A stretch of 64,000 bases of DNA from NCBI GenBank assembly GCA_004791255.1, contig SRUQ01000010.1, forward strand, positions 186,001 to 250,000, given 5' to 3'. Of this stretch, positions 62,371-64,000 are shown one piece after another. The position numbers and the translations under genes are program-made. The first letter of the stretch is position 1, and the number at the start of each line of letters is the position of its first letter. The notes below the pieces were generated by a model. That model was not told the DNA's origin. It saw nothing but the letters and a program-made list of their open reading frames with translations, and did no database searches. This stretch comes from a bacterium M00.F.Ca.ET.205.01.1.1 (lineage in GTDB: Bacteria; Pseudomonadota; Alphaproteobacteria; Rhizobiales; Rhizobiaceae).

Positions 62371-64000
62371 ATGAACATCAAGGCCGACTTCCCGACGCTC
62401 ATCGAAGAACTCGATTACGGAACCCCGGAATCGAAGGCGCAGAAGCAGATCACGCTGGTCGTCGACGGCCGCAGCATCAGCGTGCCGGAAGGCACGTCGA
62501 TCATGCGCGCGGCGATGGAGGGCGGGGTCGAAATCCCGAAACTCTGCGCCACCGACATGCTGGACTCGTTCGGCTCCTGCCGCGTCTGCCTGGTCGAGAT
62601 CGAAGGCCGTGGCGGCACGCCCGCCTCCTGCACGACGCCGGTCGGCGAAGGCATGGTGGTGCGCACGCAGTCCGACCGGCTCGACGCCATTCGCCGCGGT
62701 GTGATGGAGCTCTACGTCTCCGATCATCCGACGGGCTGGAATGAGACGGCCGGAACCGGCGCCAGCGAGTTCGACGCGGTGGCCAAGTCCGTCGGCCTGT
62801 CCGAAAATCGCTACGGCGTTGAAGGCCGCAACCACGTCAAGCAGGAAAACGGCGTGGCGCCCGGCCACGGCTCGCTGGCGGTCGACTACATCGCCCGCGA
62901 TGAATCCAATCCCTATTTCACGTATGATGCGGCGCAATGCATCGTCTGTTCGCGCTGCGTACGCGCCTGTGAAGAGGTGCAGGGCACCTTCGCGCTGACC
63001 ATCGAGGGCCGCGGTTTCGAATCGCGCATGGTCGCCGGCATGCATGAGGACTTCATCGCTTCCGAATGCGTGTCCTGCGGGGCCTGCGTCCAGGCCTGCC
63101 CTACAGATGCACTGCGCGAGAAGACCGTGCTCGCCAAGGGCATGCCGGAGCGCTCGGCCGTCACCACCTGCGCCTATTGCGGCGTCGGCTGCTCTTTCAA
63201 GGCCGAAGTGAAGGGCGACGAGGTCATTCGCATGATGCCCTACAAGGAGGGCAAGGCGAACCACGGCCATTCCTGCGTGAAGGGCCGTTTCGCCTATGGC
63301 TATGCCACCCACAAGGACCGCATCCTGTCGCCGATGATCCGTGAAAGGGTCAGCGACCCCTGGCGCGAAGTGAGCTGGGAAGAGGCGATCGCCCATACGG
63401 CCAACGAATTCCGCCGTATCCAGTATCAGTACGGCCGCACCGCGATCGGCGGCATCACCTCGTCGCGCTGCACGAATGAGGAGACCTACCTCGTCCAGAA
63501 GCTTGTGCGCCAGGGCTTCCGCAACAACAATGTCGACACCTGCGCCCGCGTCTGCCATTCGCCGACCGGCTACGGCCTCGGCCAGACCTACGGCACCTCG
63601 GCCGGCACGCAGGATTTCGACTCCGTCGACTTCACCGATGTCGCCGTCATCATCGGCGCCAACCCTGCTTCCGCCCATCCGGTGTTCGCCTCGCGGCTGA
63701 AAAAGCGGCTGCGCCAGGGTGCCAAGCTGATCGTGCTCGATCCGCGCCGCACCGAGATGGTCAAGTCGGCGCATATCGAAGCCGACTATCACCTGCCGCT
63801 GAAGCCCGGCACCAACGTTGCGGTGCTGACCTCGCTGGCGCATGTCATCGTCACCGAGGGCCTGTTCGACGAAGCCTTCATTCGTGAGCGCTGCGACTGG
63901 GCCGAATTCCAGGACTGGGCGTCGTTTGTCGCCTTGCCGGAAAACAGCCCGGAGACTGTCGGCAAGCTGTCCGGCGTCGATCCCGAACTGATCCGCGGTG
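62371..64000 (+). CDS. fdsA: NAD-dependent formate dehydrogenase alpha subunit (3' end outside window)
   Basis: Molybdenum (bis-MGD) catalytic subunit; 543 residues are present of about 950. Seen: an N-terminal [2Fe-2S] domain (CATDMLDSFGSCRVCLVEIEG), His-Cys region, ferredoxin motifs CIVCSRCVRACEEVQG and CVSCGACVQACPTDAL, the [4Fe-4S] site CAYCGVGCSF and the start of the MGD domain with DTCARVCHSPTGYGL, where Cys is the Mo ligand. Typical FdsA order. ATG 62371 behind AGGAGCTGGCAG. Frame open at 64000. Confidence 0.96.
   Translation, partial: MNIKADFPTLIEELDYGTPESKAQKQITLVVDGRSISVPEGTSIMRAAMEGGVEIPKLCATDMLDSFGSCRVCLVEIEGRGGTPASCTTPVGEGMVVRTQSDRLDAIRRGVMELYVSDHPTGWNETAGTGASEFDAVAKSVGLSENRYGVEGRNHVKQENGVAPGHGSLAVDYIARDESNPYFTYDAAQCIVCSRCVRACEEVQGTFALTIEGRGFESRMVAGMHEDFIASECVSCGACVQACPTDALREKTVLAKGMPERSAVTTCAYCGVGCSFKAEVKGDEVIRMMPYKEGKANHGHSCVKGRFAYGYATHKDRILSPMIRERVSDPWREVSWEEAIAHTANEFRRIQYQYGRTAIGGITSSRCTNEETYLVQKLVRQGFRNNNVDTCARVCHSPTGYGLGQTYGTSAGTQDFDSVDFTDVAVIIGANPASAHPVFASRLKKRLRQGAKLIVLDPRRTEMVKSAHIEADYHLPLKPGTNVAVLTSLAHVIVTEGLFDEAFIRERCDWAEFQDWASFVALPENSPETVGKLSGVDPELIRG

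Noticed and set aside
60696..62402. 568-codon open frame on the minus strand
   Set aside because: Antisense to fdsB, whose NADH, FMN and Fe-S motifs are unambiguous.

Overview
The window is high-GC DNA from an alphaproteobacterium of the Rhizobiales, most likely Mesorhizobium or a close relative. The reasons are the strong third-position GC bias (long antisense open frames over nearly every gene), many ABC importers, tightly overlapping operons (ATGA and TGATG junctions), a chrBA pair, a MocR-MttB pair, an fdsGBA formate dehydrogenase and a large inverted-repeat intergenic element. The genus is inferred from gene content; no rRNA or tRNA gene was seen.

Layout. 1-2897: a cut-off three-domain acyltransferase/acyl-ACP synthetase (Aas type) on the minus strand, with a 475-bp upstream gap holding three TGAAC-N3-GTTCA palindromes. 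3373-30475: a catabolic island. Its minus arm (10303 down to 3373) encodes an isatin-hydrolase-like cyclase, a CrtI-like flavoprotein, a MarR regulator and IorA/IorB. The divergent plus arm (10424 to 24058) encodes a second CrtI-like flavoprotein, a five-gene peptide-type ABC importer, a secreted VOC protein, a 2-aminobenzoyl-CoA monooxygenase/reductase-type fusion, an SDR, a second MarR, an enoyl-CoA hydratase, an acyl-CoA dehydrogenase and a RidA protein. Next come a RutA-class flavin monooxygenase (minus), an HpcH/HpaI aldolase, an aminotransferase, an amino-acid ABC binding protein and permease, and a class-V PLP enzyme. Four intergenic sites share the near-palindrome TTYAAGCNTRAA (10394, 18031, 25217, 26108), one at each promoter region of the island.

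The proposed logic of the island is: isatin is hydrolysed to isatinate (2-aminophenylglyoxylate); the IorAB pair oxidatively decarboxylates this 2-oxo acid directly to anthraniloyl-CoA; the flavoprotein fusion dearomatises it; SDR, hydratase, dehydrogenase and RidA carry it into beta-oxidation. This would explain why no anthranilate-CoA ligase is present. It is an inference from gene content and a shared operator; no indole-acetate dioxygenase is in the window.

30503-35737: a second Dpp-type peptide importer (minus). 36187-38924: an acyl-CoA synthetase with a histone-H1-like Ala/Lys/Pro tail, plus a methyltransferase. 39182-43160: an accessory cassette with a TetR regulator and its operator, a thioredoxin-reductase-like flavoprotein, an SDR and a methyltransferase. 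43162-45533: HAD phosphatase and glucose-6-phosphate isomerase. 45823-49098: MocR regulator and MttB-family methyltransferase separated by a strong terminator. 49115-51780: a hypothetical gene and chrBA. 51967-56607: an IlvD/Edd sugar-acid dehydratase, CoxG-like protein, RidA, Mrp ATPase and a VOC protein. 56635-58284: Pit phosphate transporter with its DUF47 partner. 58386-59235: a PilZ protein and an AT-rich orphan membrane protein. 59295-64000: a LysR regulator and fdsGBA, with fdsA running off the end.
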